The notes under the pieces were generated by a model, which was not told the origin of the DNA, made no database searches, and saw only the letters and a list, made by a program, of their open reading frames with translations. Both the position numbers and the translations under genes were made by a program. From the NCBI RefSeq assembly GCF_027595985.1, contig NC_073312.1, forward strand, positions 12,157,995 to 12,221,994: 64,000 nucleotides of DNA. Reading direction: 5' to 3'. The stretch is from Sorex araneus (lineage: Eukaryota; Chordata; Mammalia; Eulipotyphla; Soricidae). How positions within the stretch are numbered: the first letter of the stretch is position 1; every line of letters begins with the position of its first letter. Positions 46,195 through 56,684 of the stretch are shown here, in pieces.

Positions 46195-47815
46195 TTATTT
46201 ATTTATTTATTTATTTATTTATTTTATTGACTCACCATGTGGAAAGTTACAAAGTTCTCAGGTTTATGTCTCAGTTATACAATATTCAAACACCCATCCC
46301 TTCACCAGTGCCCGTATTCCACCACCAAAAACCCCAGTATACCTCCCGCCCCCGCCCCCCATCCCCAAATGCATAACTGATGAATTTCACTTCATTTTCT
46401 CTTTACCTTGATTACATTCCATATTTCAACACAAAACTCACTATTGTTTTTTTTTTTTTATTGTGGGATAGCTGGATCATATGAAAGCTCGATTTTTTTA
46501 AATAAAATAACTGACAGATGTTGTCTATAGATTGATTATAACCAGCAAAGTCCCTGTACATAGCTAATTTTTTAGTGAAACTCTTATGGTTTTTATCTTT
46601 ATTATTTTTTTTTATTTTTTTTTTAAATTTATTTATTTTTAATTAGAGAATCACCGTGAGGGTACAGTTACAGATTTATACACTTTTGTGCTTATACTTC
46701 CCTCATACAAAGTTTGGAACCCATCCCTTCACCAGTGCCCATTCTCCACCACCCGTAAACCCAGTGTCCCTCCCACCCTCCCCAATCCCATCTCCCCCCC
46801 ACCCCACCCTGCCACTGTGGCAAGGCATTCCCTTCTGTTTTCTCTCTCTAATTAGCTGTTGTGGTTTGCAATAAAGGTGTTGAGTGGCCGCTGTGCTCAG
46901 TCTCTAGCCCTCATTCAGCCCGCAACTCCCTTCCCCCACATGGCCTTCGACTACAATGTAGTTGGTGATCGCTTCTCTGAGTTGACCTTTCCCCGGAACG
47001 TGAGGCCAGCCTCGAAGCCATGGAGTCAACCTCCTGGTACTTATTTCTACAGTTCTTGGGTGTTAGTCTCCCACTCTGTTATTCTATATACCATAGATGA
47101 GTGCAATCTTTCTATGTCTGTCTCTCTCTTTCTGACTCATTTCACTCAGCATGAAACTTTTCATGCCCATCCACTTGACTACAAAATTCTTGACCTCCTT
47201 TTTTCTAACAGCTGCATAGTATTCCATTGTATAGATGTACCAAAGTTTCCTCAACCAGTCATCCGTTCTGGGGCATTCGGGTTTTTTCCAGATTCTGGCT
47301 ATTGTAAACAGTGCTGCGATGAACATACATGTGCAGATGTTGTTTCGATTGTACTTTTTTGCCTCTCTGGGATATATTCCCAGCAGTGGTATTGCTGGGT
47401 CAAATGGGAATTCAATATCTAATTTTTTGAGAGTCGTCCAAATTGTTTTCCAGAAGGGCTGAACCAGTCGGCATTCCCACCAGCAGTGAAGAAGGGTCCC
47501 TTTCTCCCCACATCCTCTCCAACAGCGGTTGCTTTTGTTCTTTTGGATGTGTGCTAGTCTCTGTGGTGTGAGGTGGTATCTCAAAGTTGTTTTGATCTGC
47601 ATCTCTCTGATGATTAGTGATGCAGAACACTTTTTCATGTGCCTTTTGGCCATTCGTATTTCTTCCTTGGTAAAGTTTCTGTTCATTTCTTCGCCCCATT
47701 TTTTGATGGGGTTGGATGCAAAACTCACTATTGTTGTTGGAGTTTCCCACCAAGTAAGACAGCCTACTACTAAGGAAGCATTTGATAATTAGTTTTCCAT
47801 TGCTGAGAATGAAGA
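46195..47815 (-). mobile_element. Older L1 3' UTR split by a younger L1
   Basis: (TTTA)n at 46195-46225, then 46226-46446 and 47719-47815, together give one reversed L1 3' UTR matching 9300-9640. The 46447-47718 segment interrupts it. Confidence 0.88.
46447..47718 (-). mobile_element. 5'-truncated L1 with target-site duplication and apparent 3' transduction
   Basis: The minus strand from 47718 to 47084 is an uninterrupted ORF2 C-terminal reading frame of about 210 codons ([40 protein letters not shown], stop after [10 protein letters not shown]). A 3' UTR and A-rich stretch follow to about 46605, then about 145 bp of other sequence and a second poly(A) (46459-46447). CAAAACTCACTATTG flanks the whole at 46432-46446 and 47719-47733. 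Open frame and intact duplication suggest a fairly recent event. Confidence 0.93.
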
Positions 47816-48120
47816 GATATGTAGCCTACTGCTCCAAGTACATAACTCTTTTTTTTTCCTTTTTCCTTTTCCTTTTTTCTTTTTTCCTTCATTCATCCCC
47901 CTTCCCGATCCTCATAGTATGGTGGACACCACTCCTCGTTTCTCCCGGAAAATGGCAAACAACCAGGAAAGAGGGATATTTCCTCTCCTCGGCTGGTGTG
48001 GGGCTATTGCTTGTCCACAGCTACTTTGATTACCTTCAATATTTCAACAAAAAACTCACTGTTATTATTTGGAGTTTCCCCCCAAAGTCAGACCTGCTAA
48101 AAAGGAACCGTTTCACATTG
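47816..48120 (-). mobile_element. L1 3' UTR fragment with T-rich flank
   Basis: 48020-48120 reversed matches 9330-9420 (GAGTTTCCCCCCAAAGTCAG, CAATATTTCAACAAAAAACT). 47850-47890 is a T/C-rich tract. Confidence 0.65.
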
Positions 48121-48196
48121 CTGACAATTAAGAGACGTTAAGTTGGTTTTGGATTCCTGTATAAAGTCCAGGGAAAATTCTGCCAGAAATTGCATA

Positions 48197-48615
48197 GCCC
48201 ATCTCACAATCCCAGTCCATTTCTGAAGAAGCTGCGCTGGATGCCAAAATCTGTTAGAAGGTCTCTGGAATTAAAGTCTTTAGGCGCAGAGGGTCCGTTT
48301 CGCTCTCAGCAGCTCTAGATTTATCTGGGCGTGCGGGTAACACCCACTTCCATGATTGCCTAGGAGCCCCAAAGTGTAAAAATTGTATACCTCTGGGTTA
48401 GGAGTCTTAGAAGGTGGCTCCCACCACGTGGATGTTGCTGCCGCCGCCATTTTCTGTGCAGAAAGACAGGGTGGAGAGGAAAGATCCATCCCCGGGCAGC
48501 ACGGAGTTGTAGCCCAGCTCACAGTCCAGTGCATTGCTGTAAGAAGCTGCGCTGGATGACAAAATGGGTTAGACGGCCTCTGGAATCAAAGTCTTTAAGC
48601 GTAGAGGGTCCCCCT
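48197..48615. repeat. Two-copy ~315-bp duplication
   Basis: 48197-48300 recurs at 48510-48615, sharing AAGAAGCTGCGCTGGATG, AAAGTCTTTA and CAGAGGGTCC-like blocks. It lies just upstream, in element sense, of the L1-like 3' UTR at 48120-48020, so it may be the body of that retroelement. Confidence 0.8.
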
Positions 48616-49864
48616 TGAGTATTTTTAAAGCAGTCTCTCATATCTTGTTCTCTGACCCACACATTTCAGTGTAACTCTTAAAAAAAAAAAAAAGACTACT
48701 TAGATACCCATGATCCTGTTCTCACAAATGACCAAATAATTAGTAATTTGCTTATATCTCCTAGTAGCTTCCCAGGAAGGTTTGAAAACTCATCGATGGG
48801 ATTTCCACAGCTTCTTTAGGGCAAACTATACTGTAGATATCGTCTTATTAGATTTTCAGAAACTTTCCCACAAACTCAGCTTCAATTTCCATCCCATTAC
48901 TGTCTGCTACACCCCCACCCCCGCCCCATGCCTTCTGCCAAACCATTCATCTCCCTTTTACATGTTTACACATCTGATAGTTGTATATGTCTAGTTGATC
49001 TCGCCTTAGTCTTTGCTAGCTGAGTTCCTCATATTTGCTCGAGCCATTCCTTATTAATCCCTGTCACCAGCCCCTTACTCACTTGGGAATTTTCCTTTGA
49101 ACTCCGTCTAGGGGGTTTTCTATCTGCCCAGGACCAGACTCAGTTTATCTCACCCAAATCCAACTGCCCTGCCCCCGTCCTTCTCCGAAGGCTCCATCCC
49201 AAACCACAGACCCCACTGTCCTGTCATAGCAGAGACTAATGTCTTGTTTTCTGCTTTCATTCCCGCGCCACAGCACGGGTTTCCTTCTGTCCACTGAACA
49301 TCTGTGCGTCCGATCACTGCTCTCCAGATGTAAGGGACACAGAGATGGAATCTGAGTCCCATCTCTGCCACCCTTTCTGAGACTCTTGGCAGCCGGTCCC
49401 ACGTTCCATGGCACGTCAAGTTCCCCACCCAAATTCCGATAAGGACCGGTTCCTCCTACTTCCAGGGGATTGTTGGGCCGAACAAGAGTATGTAAAGGAG
49501 AGTGCTTAGTATGTAAAGGAAACGGCTTCATCTATGACCCGTGTGTATGTGTTCATGTGTGCATGTGTGTCTGTGTAGTCGACTTAAGTATGTCCAACAG
49601 ACAAAGGGTGAACAGATTTGTTCTCTGAAACACTTTCCTATTTCCATCAAGAGTCGACTGTCCCATTTAATCATCTGTGCTGTCAGGAAATTCTTGTCTC
49701 GGCTCAAACAATAGCTTATAAAGCATCATTCAAGTGTCTAATTTGAATCCATAAATCATGAGAATCTCAAATGTATTATCCCCCCTTGTACATATCAATG
49801 AGGCATATGGTATTTGCTTCTGTTTACTATTTACAAAGTTCTAAGAATCACGATAAACACTCCA
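48616..49864. other. Unique; 49600-49860 candidate conserved element
   Basis: No repeats. 49660-49800 is AT-rich with TTTGAATCCATAAATCATGA. Nothing coding is recognised. Confidence 0.35.
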
Positions 49865-50045
49865 CCTGATTGACCTCATTTAAGCGTTCATAATTTTCTG
49901 AAGTAGACAACTGTTAATTTTCCTCAATCTGCAAATGAGGAAACTGGGGTGCAGGGAAGTTAATTAGCTTGCCTAAGGTATTAATAGCTGGAGATAAGCA
50001 GTAGAGCTTGAAAAATCAACAACTCCAGAGCCCGTGCTCACAAAC
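49865..50045 (-). mobile_element. MIR element
   Basis: Reversed MIR: CTGCAAATGAGGAAACTGGG, AATTAGCTTGCCTAAGGTAT, AGAGCCCGTGCTC. Confidence 0.88.
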
Positions 50046-50239
50046 ACAGGCGTGATTTACAAGGGCTAATTGGGAACCCCTAACTACAGAGTAAATTCCA
50101 CACACTGATCATCTGCCAAATGATCGGGAAGGAGTGGAGAGCCGGGGTCTCGAGAAAAGGTGCCCTATTTGCTCACACGGGAGCTCACGGCTATTACAAG
50201 CACAGTTCATGGCTATTTGCAGGCAACCAAACTCATGCT

Positions 50240-50530
50240 TATACTTTTTAAAATTTATTTTATTGAATCACCATGAGATACAATTACAAGCTTTCCTGTT
50301 TGAGTTACAATCACACGATGATCAAACACCCATTCCTCCACCAGCACATTCCCCACCACCAATGTCCCCCGTATACCCCCACTTTCCCACCCTCCCCCTG
50401 CCTCCCTGGCAGACAATTTCTCCCATACTCCCTCTCTCTACTTTTGGGTATTATGGTTTGCAACACAGATACCGAGAGGCCATCACTTTTGCACTTTTGG
50501 TCCTTTATCTACTTTCATTCTTATACTTTT
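50240..50530 (-). mobile_element. L1 3' UTR fragment
   Basis: TTGAATCACCATGAGATACA, CATTCCCCACCACCAATGTC, then CCTGGCAGACAATTTCTCCC follow the reversed L1 3' UTR order. Confidence 0.8.
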
Positions 50531-51433
50531 ATACAAAAATTCAGATTCTTTTTCTCTAAGGAAAACTATTGGATGGCCATGGCTAACCATTCTTTCCCTC
50601 TAATTTCTCAGCCTCCAATGACCCAGTAGGTTACTGATACCATCAATGTTTCTGCCCAACACGCATGAGCTGGAAATACTCTCGTTGGGTTTTGGTCTCA
50701 TTGCCTCCATCCAGGAGTGCCGTGCTGGATTCAATTCTGAGATTTCTGCGTCCCATTTCTCTCTTCGGCCACTGCTAGATCAAGGTCCTTAAAGCAGCGC
50801 ATCCCTATGAGCGGGTCTGTCCTCTGAAACCACACTCAATTTTGCCTTTCCAGGTTCCAAACAGTGCAATGCCTCTAACGCCTTTCTGCCCCCAGAAGCC
50901 CCCACCTGCTCTCCGTCACCCCTCATACCCCCTCCACTGGTGACTCTACCTGGCACCCAAGACCCAAGCAGTTCTGCAGGGAGCCCTACTCCCCATCCCC
51001 CCTCCCCCTGCAAACCTACACAACACACACACATACACACACACAGACCCCTGCCCTCTGCAGGGAACCCTACTCCCCCTTGCCCCTCCCCCTGCAAGCC
51101 TACACCACACACACACAACACCACACACAACATCACACACACACACCCCTGCCCTCTGTCTTATTGCTCAAAGTCCCACTTGCTTACTAGGTCAAGGACT
51201 TCCTGTGTCTCAGGTTCTTAGGCGCCTGATCCAGTTTGCATTCAACATCAAGCACTTGCTGGTAATACCACTCACCAATCCTTGTGTTTTGTCTGGTACC
51301 TCTACTTACCTTTTCATATGTTCATTTTCTTGAGTCCTCACTTCAAGTCAGAGAAAGCTTCGTGAAGCTGGAACCACGTCTTCGAGACTTCTCTGGTAGG
51401 TCTTGCACGGTTTCCCGATTCGAGAGCACTGAT
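50531..51433. other. Unique stretch with an 84-bp minisatellite
   Basis: The 84-bp repeat is listed separately. Otherwise nothing is recognised. Confidence 0.5.
50973..51160 (+). repeat. 84-bp minisatellite (~2.2 copies) with CA-rich core
   Basis: TCTGCAGGGA(G/A)CCCTACTCC begins units at 50973 and 51057, each followed by a C-rich then an ACACAC-rich part, and CCCTGCCCTCTG closes each unit. Confidence 0.9.
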
Positions 51434-52405
51434 GAGAAGCCGGAGGGATAGTACAGAGGACAAGATGCTTGCTTGCACTCAGACAACCAGGGTTACATTC
51501 CCAGCACCCCACATGGTCCCCTGAACACCACTTGGAGTGATCCCTAAGCTGAGAACCAGGAGCAAGCCCTGAGCAACTGCTAGGTAGTTCCCCCCTCCCC
51601 CCGCCCCCAGGCACTGAATACTTGACAACTGGCATGTTTAAATGACGTGGAATAAGATAACCTAGCCATCACCTTCCGATTATATAGCCAACTTTGGGGC
51701 AGAAGACAATTATTAATGGCTTAAGATATCTGGCCTGTTGGGTCTGGGGCAATAGCGGACCAGGGGTCAGTCCTTAGCACCCCATATGGTCCCCCGAGCT
51801 CCGCCAGGAGTGATGTGAGTGCAGGATCAGGAATAAGCCCTGAGCCCCATGGAATGAAGTCCCCGAACAAACAAAAAGAAGCTATACGGCCTCTAAACCC
51901 CATTGGAAGAATGTACAAATGCTGGGTGAGAGAGAGACAGTACAGTGGTGAAGGCGCTGGTCCCGCACGTGGCCAAGCTCAGTTCAATGCCTGGCTCAGC
52001 TTAATGAGCACTGCCAGGAGTGAGCCAGAGCCAGGAGTAAGGCCTGGGACCACCAGCCCCCAAACAAAAACCAAACAAGCAAACTAAAGAAGATGTGATG
52101 CACAAAGAGATGGAAGGATTCATGAACAGTTCAGGTTCATTAACTCAGGTCTCTAAAGAACCAGTTTCTGGGCAGAATGACTACAAGCAGCAGAGCCTCA
52201 AAAGCCTACTGTTTAGAAAGAAAAAAGACTGAGGCCACAGGGCTGAGGAGAGCTCCTGGGCTGGCACATGCTGTGCATGTAGGAGGCCCAGGTTTCATCC
52301 CTGGCACCGCATGGTCCCCCCCCCAACACTACCAGGAGTGACCCCTGAGTACTGGGTCAAGAGCAGACGCTGAGCTCTGTCAGATACGGGTCCAAAACCA
52401 AACAA
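51434..52405 (+). mobile_element. Cluster of four old SINEs in the same orientation
   Basis: Pieces at 51434-51609, 51739-51880, 51924-52078 and 52239-52405 each show a GAGAGATAGTACAG-like or eroded head, a CCCAGCACCCCA(C/T)ATGGTC-like middle and an AGCCCTGAG(C) end. They are separate, differently decayed insertions. Confidence 0.65.
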
Positions 52406-52720
52406 ACTGAAACTTGAAAAGATCAAAGGGGTCTATGCTTAGATCAAAAAGATAAGAGCAGAGACAATCTTAATGTTGTATTTTAAGTACAATGGGCAAG
52501 AATAGCACAGAGTAGTTTCTTTCTTTAACTTTCCTGCTGGTATCACCAATATGAAGTACTCCTAGTCATAAAAAGAATGTAACTGAAGTTGAAAATACGA
52601 TAGTATTACCGATCCACTTCCATGTAGTGTTAGCAAATGAAAATAAATTATCCTTTGTTAAGAGCTGCCTACACGTGACTTTAAAACAAAGTTTTAAGTC
52701 TGCTTAAACTTAACACTCAT
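52406..52720. other. Unique stretch, no feature recognised
   Basis: AT-rich, with no exon or repeat supported. Confidence 0.45.
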
Positions 52721-52732
52721 AGTTCAATGCAT

Positions 52733-52975
52733 GGACTGGAGTGATAGCATAGTGGGTAGGGCGTATGCCTTGCACACGGCTGACCAGGGTTTGATTCTTC
52801 TGTCCCTCTTGGAGAGCCCAGCAAGCTACTGAGAGTATCCCGCCCACACGGCAGAGCCTGGAAAGCTATCTGTGGCGTATCTGATATGTCAAAAACAGAA
52901 ACAACAAGTCCACCAATGGAGCCGTTACTGGTGCCCACTCTAGCAAATCGATAAACAACTGGACGACAGTGCTAC
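52733..52975 (+). mobile_element. Type B SINE with perfect target-site duplication
   Basis: AGTTCAATGCAT lies at 52721-52732 and 52976-52987. The element is full length and ends GACGACAGTGCTAC with no A-tail. Confidence 0.97.
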
Positions 52976-52987
52976 AGTTCAATGCAT

Positions 52988-53884
52988 AAACTTCAGATCT
53001 TCTATTTTAAATGTCCTAATATCTTAGAGCGCCTATTGAATCACTTTTTTTCTATTAAATACATCATGTATAGTAAATTATTTGAAATAAAATATAATTC
53101 ACCATTTAATTGAACGTCCTGATGCCCATTCTAAGTCTGATGACAAATTTCAGAGGCATTAATTAAATGTACTAATGACCTAATATAAAGCATTCTTTTC
53201 TTACATAATGAATCACTTCTGATGATAGGTCAATATAGCAACCATTAATTCAAATACTTTAGAAGAAAAGATCTAGTTAGTAGAGCAAAATGGAAATATA
53301 GCCCTTATTCAAATATCATAAATGTGAATTAGTAGATAGCAAATTTGTACTACTTTAATGCTCTTGAGTTTTAAAACTGTAGATAATTTTCTGTGACCAA
53401 TTCAGATGACTTTTAAGACAATATTTTTCAAAAATATTATTAAAAAAAACACAAAGTGCCAAAATGAAAATATCTGTTAGAGGTTGAAACATTGTCTGGA
53501 ATTTCTAATGGATGCTTTGCTTTTAACTAGAACAATTTTATTATACCATGATACTTTAGCCCTCAAAATACATAGGAAAATATATTTAATGTTTTGGCTA
53601 AAATTTTTTTAAAATTTTGTATTTTTATAAATGCCGGATTCTCAGAAGAAAACACTTATTTTATGAGTGAATACTGAATGCTACTGAACAACTGAATTAG
53701 TTTCAGTTGCCCATGAAAATGAAAAATATTTGGAAGTGTCAGTAAATTTCATGCATACTCAAAAGTCTATCCACCATAAAAATTAAATTTTATAAATTTC
53801 ATTAGCAAAAATGAAAATAAAACAGACTACAGATCAAGAAAATAATTCTGAAAATAATTCACGACACAAATAACTCAGAAATGT
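52988..53884. other. AT-rich repeat-free block just past the TRUB1 3' end
   Basis: About 900 bp without interspersed repeats. It could be extended 3' UTR or a conserved flank. No coding signal. Confidence 0.35.
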
Positions 53885-53903
53885 TAAAGAAACCACTGTG
53901 ACA

Positions 53904-53909
53904 TTTATT
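53904..53909 (-). promoter_or_regulatory. Candidate distal poly(A) signal of TRUB1 (AATAAA)
   Basis: TTTATT on the plus strand reads AATAAA on the minus strand. It is followed within about 50 nt by a GU-rich stretch (TTATTTGTGTCGTG), as expected downstream of a cleavage site. Cleavage would fall near 53880-53892. Confidence 0.5.
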
Positions 53910-54319
53910 TATATAAACGAACACAAGTATACAAAAAGTCACACAAAAGCAAATCACAGCAATGTTGAACTCTTAGACTTATTAATTAGCCACAACATAC
54001 AAAACCCCCACAGAAAGTTGTAAACTTTTACTGAAACTGTATATTCAGGGTTGACACTGTAGAATGTCACAACTCTTTGGGAAAGCAACAAGGCAAAGGC
54101 AAACAGCTTAAGAACCCCCAAATTATTTATATCATTCCACTCAAGAATCCCACTTCCTGAATTTATCCTAACAAAACTAAAAATAATAAGTAATCAACAA
54201 TAGGAAAATGGTTTAAATAAATAATATATAAAGTTACGATCAAGTTAAACTGAAAATAAATATTCAGCAATGGGGAAACAGTTTAGCAGTGAATAGTAAA
54301 ATTATCACCAACAAACAAT

Positions 54320-54411
54320 GGGGCCAGGAATGTGAGGCAGCAGCAGACGTTCATGCCTTGCATGCATGAGACTTGGGTTTGATCCCTGGCACCACCACCC
54401 CCCCAAAAAAA
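54320..54411 (+). mobile_element. SINE fragment in putative TRUB1 3' UTR
   Basis: CATGCCTTGCATGCATGAGA, GGGTTTGATCCCTGGCACCA, then an A-rich end. Confidence 0.6.
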
Positions 54412-54506
54412 ATCATCATAATTAAATAACATTTAAAAATGACCAGCAAAATAATATACAAATGGAAATAGATAAGAATAAAAGAGTACTATAAAAACTG
54501 AAGTTC

Positions 54507-54667
54507 TGGGGACAGAGCAATAGCGGGTAAGGCGACTGCTGGGGTTCGAGCCCGGGCATCTCAGAAGGTCCCCTGGGCACCGCCAGGAGTGATTCCTGAG
54601 TGCAGAGCCAGGAGTAACCCCTGAACATCGCCGGGGGTGGCCCCAAACCATATTTTTTTAAAAAAAG
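54507..54667 (+). mobile_element. Type A-like SINE in putative TRUB1 3' UTR
   Basis: GGGGTTCGAGCCCGGGCATC, GCACCGCCAGGAGTGATTCC and GTGCAGAGCCAGGAGTAACC. It is antisense to TRUB1. Confidence 0.85.
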
Positions 54668-55863
54668 AGCTAAAGTTCTAAAAACCACCGCGTCAGGATT
54701 AGGGGGTGATATTTCCATCCGGCAATACTTCCTTCAGTGTTTTCAGTATGAACGACGGTGACCGTTTTCCAAAGTCTTGTCTTTGCAAATAATCTCTACT
54801 TTTTCTTCACTAGTAAATTCTCTGCCAACTTTTAAGTTGAGAAACTGAGCAAGATGCCCTGATATTTTCAAAAACTAAATATTCCTCTCCTCGAACTTCA
54901 CTGGCGGCGCAGGGAGACGTACTGTAACCTGTGCCACCGTGGCTGACACGCAATGCAGGAGACTAGAAAGGAAAAAGTGACATTGCAAACTTTCAATTTA
55001 CTTTATGTATTTGGCATTTTACAGGATGTATCACTACGTCCAATGATTTTCTTTATCATCTTTGTCAGATTAACAATTAATTCCAATAGTCCCATGCACT
55101 AACTTGCTAAAAATTCTCTTTTAAAATCCATCTTTTAAATATTAAGTTGAATTACATTCATCATAAATAAAACCATTTTAAGATTGCATATTTAACATAT
55201 TTTTTAAAATCTAAAGGCCACCACCTTTAAAAGATAAAATGCTCTAAAATCCTAAAAATTCATGTTGTATCAGCTATTTACTGATTCTTTTGAAACTTAA
55301 AAATAAGAGTCGTGGGATTTGAATATTTCTACAGACTGCAAAATATATTGCTTTCCCAAAATAAAAATATGCAGCATTCATTACATATTAAATTTACTAC
55401 TATGGAACGTGACTACATTTCAAAACGAAGGCAAAAAGGGACAGAGCACTTTCAGTGGCTGTCTAAATGAAAATGTCGGAGACAACCATGTTAGAATTCA
55501 TAGTGCAAGAGAGTAACGTGGTCTGGAGAGCAGTTCTCTCATCATCTATAAACAGCACTTGAAAGAGCAAACTCAAAAAATTGTCCCAGGCAGGAAAGTC
55601 CTCCCGAAAAGTATATAAATATGAAGGAAAAGAGAAAAGAGAGTGTTAACTGAAGACAATTTCTTCAGTTCAATTAAAAAAAATTACATTACTTTAGTAA
55701 CTGATTATAGGACGGTCAGTTGTGTTGCTAAAATCACTAGGAAAAATCTCATAGCTGCCAAGATACACCACACTCACAGCAGAATAGGTGTAGCTAGTGA
55801 AAAGGTTCATCTATCTAGATCACATTCATGGTAGCAGCAATGATTTGCTTCATTTTACAAATA

Positions 55864-55869
55864 TTTATT
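55864..55869 (-). promoter_or_regulatory. Candidate proximal poly(A) signal of TRUB1 (AATAAA)
   Basis: This is a second minus-strand AATAAA about 0.56 kb after the stop codon. It could give a short 3' UTR isoform. No strong GU-rich element is obvious next to it, so it is weaker than the distal site. Confidence 0.3.
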
Positions 55870-56424
55870 ATAAAAGTTTCTTCGTTTCCAAGATCGAAAC
55901 AAACCCAGGGAAGTGCAGACTCGTCGAAGAAATAGCACTGATAATCATAAATGCTCCAAAACATATGAGTTCAATAAAGGCCTTTTCAAACAAAGGATTT
56001 CAATACAATAAAGCCACCAAGAAGCCCATATAAGGTCAAAGTACACTCATTTACATTCATGTCACTTTTATGACACCAAAGAAACATATAATTCATTTTT
56101 TTTCATTGATTCAAAATGTGTTCAACTCTTTCACAGGAAAAGACTTTGCAGAGAGATTAAAATCAGAAAGTTGACTTTCCTGAATCTAACCTAACAGCAT
56201 GATTACAATCAAAAGGGAATATTTCATTGTACAGCGAAATACTGAACAACTTCAAGGCTATTTATAATGCACAGCAGATACACTGTACAATATAGAAACT
56301 GTAAACAATGCGCATTTTTCTTCTTCATGCAAAAAAAAAAAAGTTTGTCTTTTGCACACAGTTTGTCATTTTGCACACAGGATTCAAGTGTCAACTACAC
56401 TCGTGATGGAATCCCAGGCCAGTC

Positions 56425-56684
56425 TTAAGATGTCTTAGTTACGTCATCCTCCCCCTTGGTCTCATTTAGAGTTATATATTCACAGCTCAAAACCTGCTCA
56501 CTAGACTCTTCTGGTTTGGACTTTTTAAGTGCCAACTCTGCTGGCAGAAGAGCGGAGCAATGCTCGAGAGATTGTGCAATGTCATCAATGGTCCATTTGT
56601 CCTCGGGAAGGGCATGCTCCTCTAGGGTAAATGGCCCCTGCTTGGTTCGGATCAGCTCTAGCACACTGGCACAGGAAGAGAGCT
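56425..56684 (-). CDS. TRUB1: TRUB1 terminal coding exon D (260 nt, with stop)
   Basis: The acceptor is GTCGCCATAG just before 56684. The exon encodes 85 residues and ends in TAA at 56427-56425. It contains [19 protein letters not shown], matching the TruB RT--GPFTLE motif, then an acidic hydrophilic tail ([11 protein letters not shown]) that is characteristic of vertebrate TRUB1. Reading upstream through the acceptor keeps the frame open for about 20 codons, but that part is intron. Confidence 0.96.

Larger units (their letters stand above)
53885..56424 (-). other. TRUB1: Probable TRUB1 3' UTR
   Basis: From the TAA at 56425 to the AATAAA at 53909-53904 (about 2.5 kb) the minus strand is AT-rich and has no other exon-like ORF. 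That is a plausible length for a vertebrate 3' UTR. It holds two old SINE pieces near 54320-54411 and 54507-54667. The extent is inferred from the poly(A) signal and not from transcripts. Confidence 0.55.

Noticed and set aside
47084-47728. A 214-codon open frame as a host gene
   Set aside because: It is the L1 ORF2 C-terminus in a 5'-truncated insertion; its apparent first codons lie in the target-site duplication.
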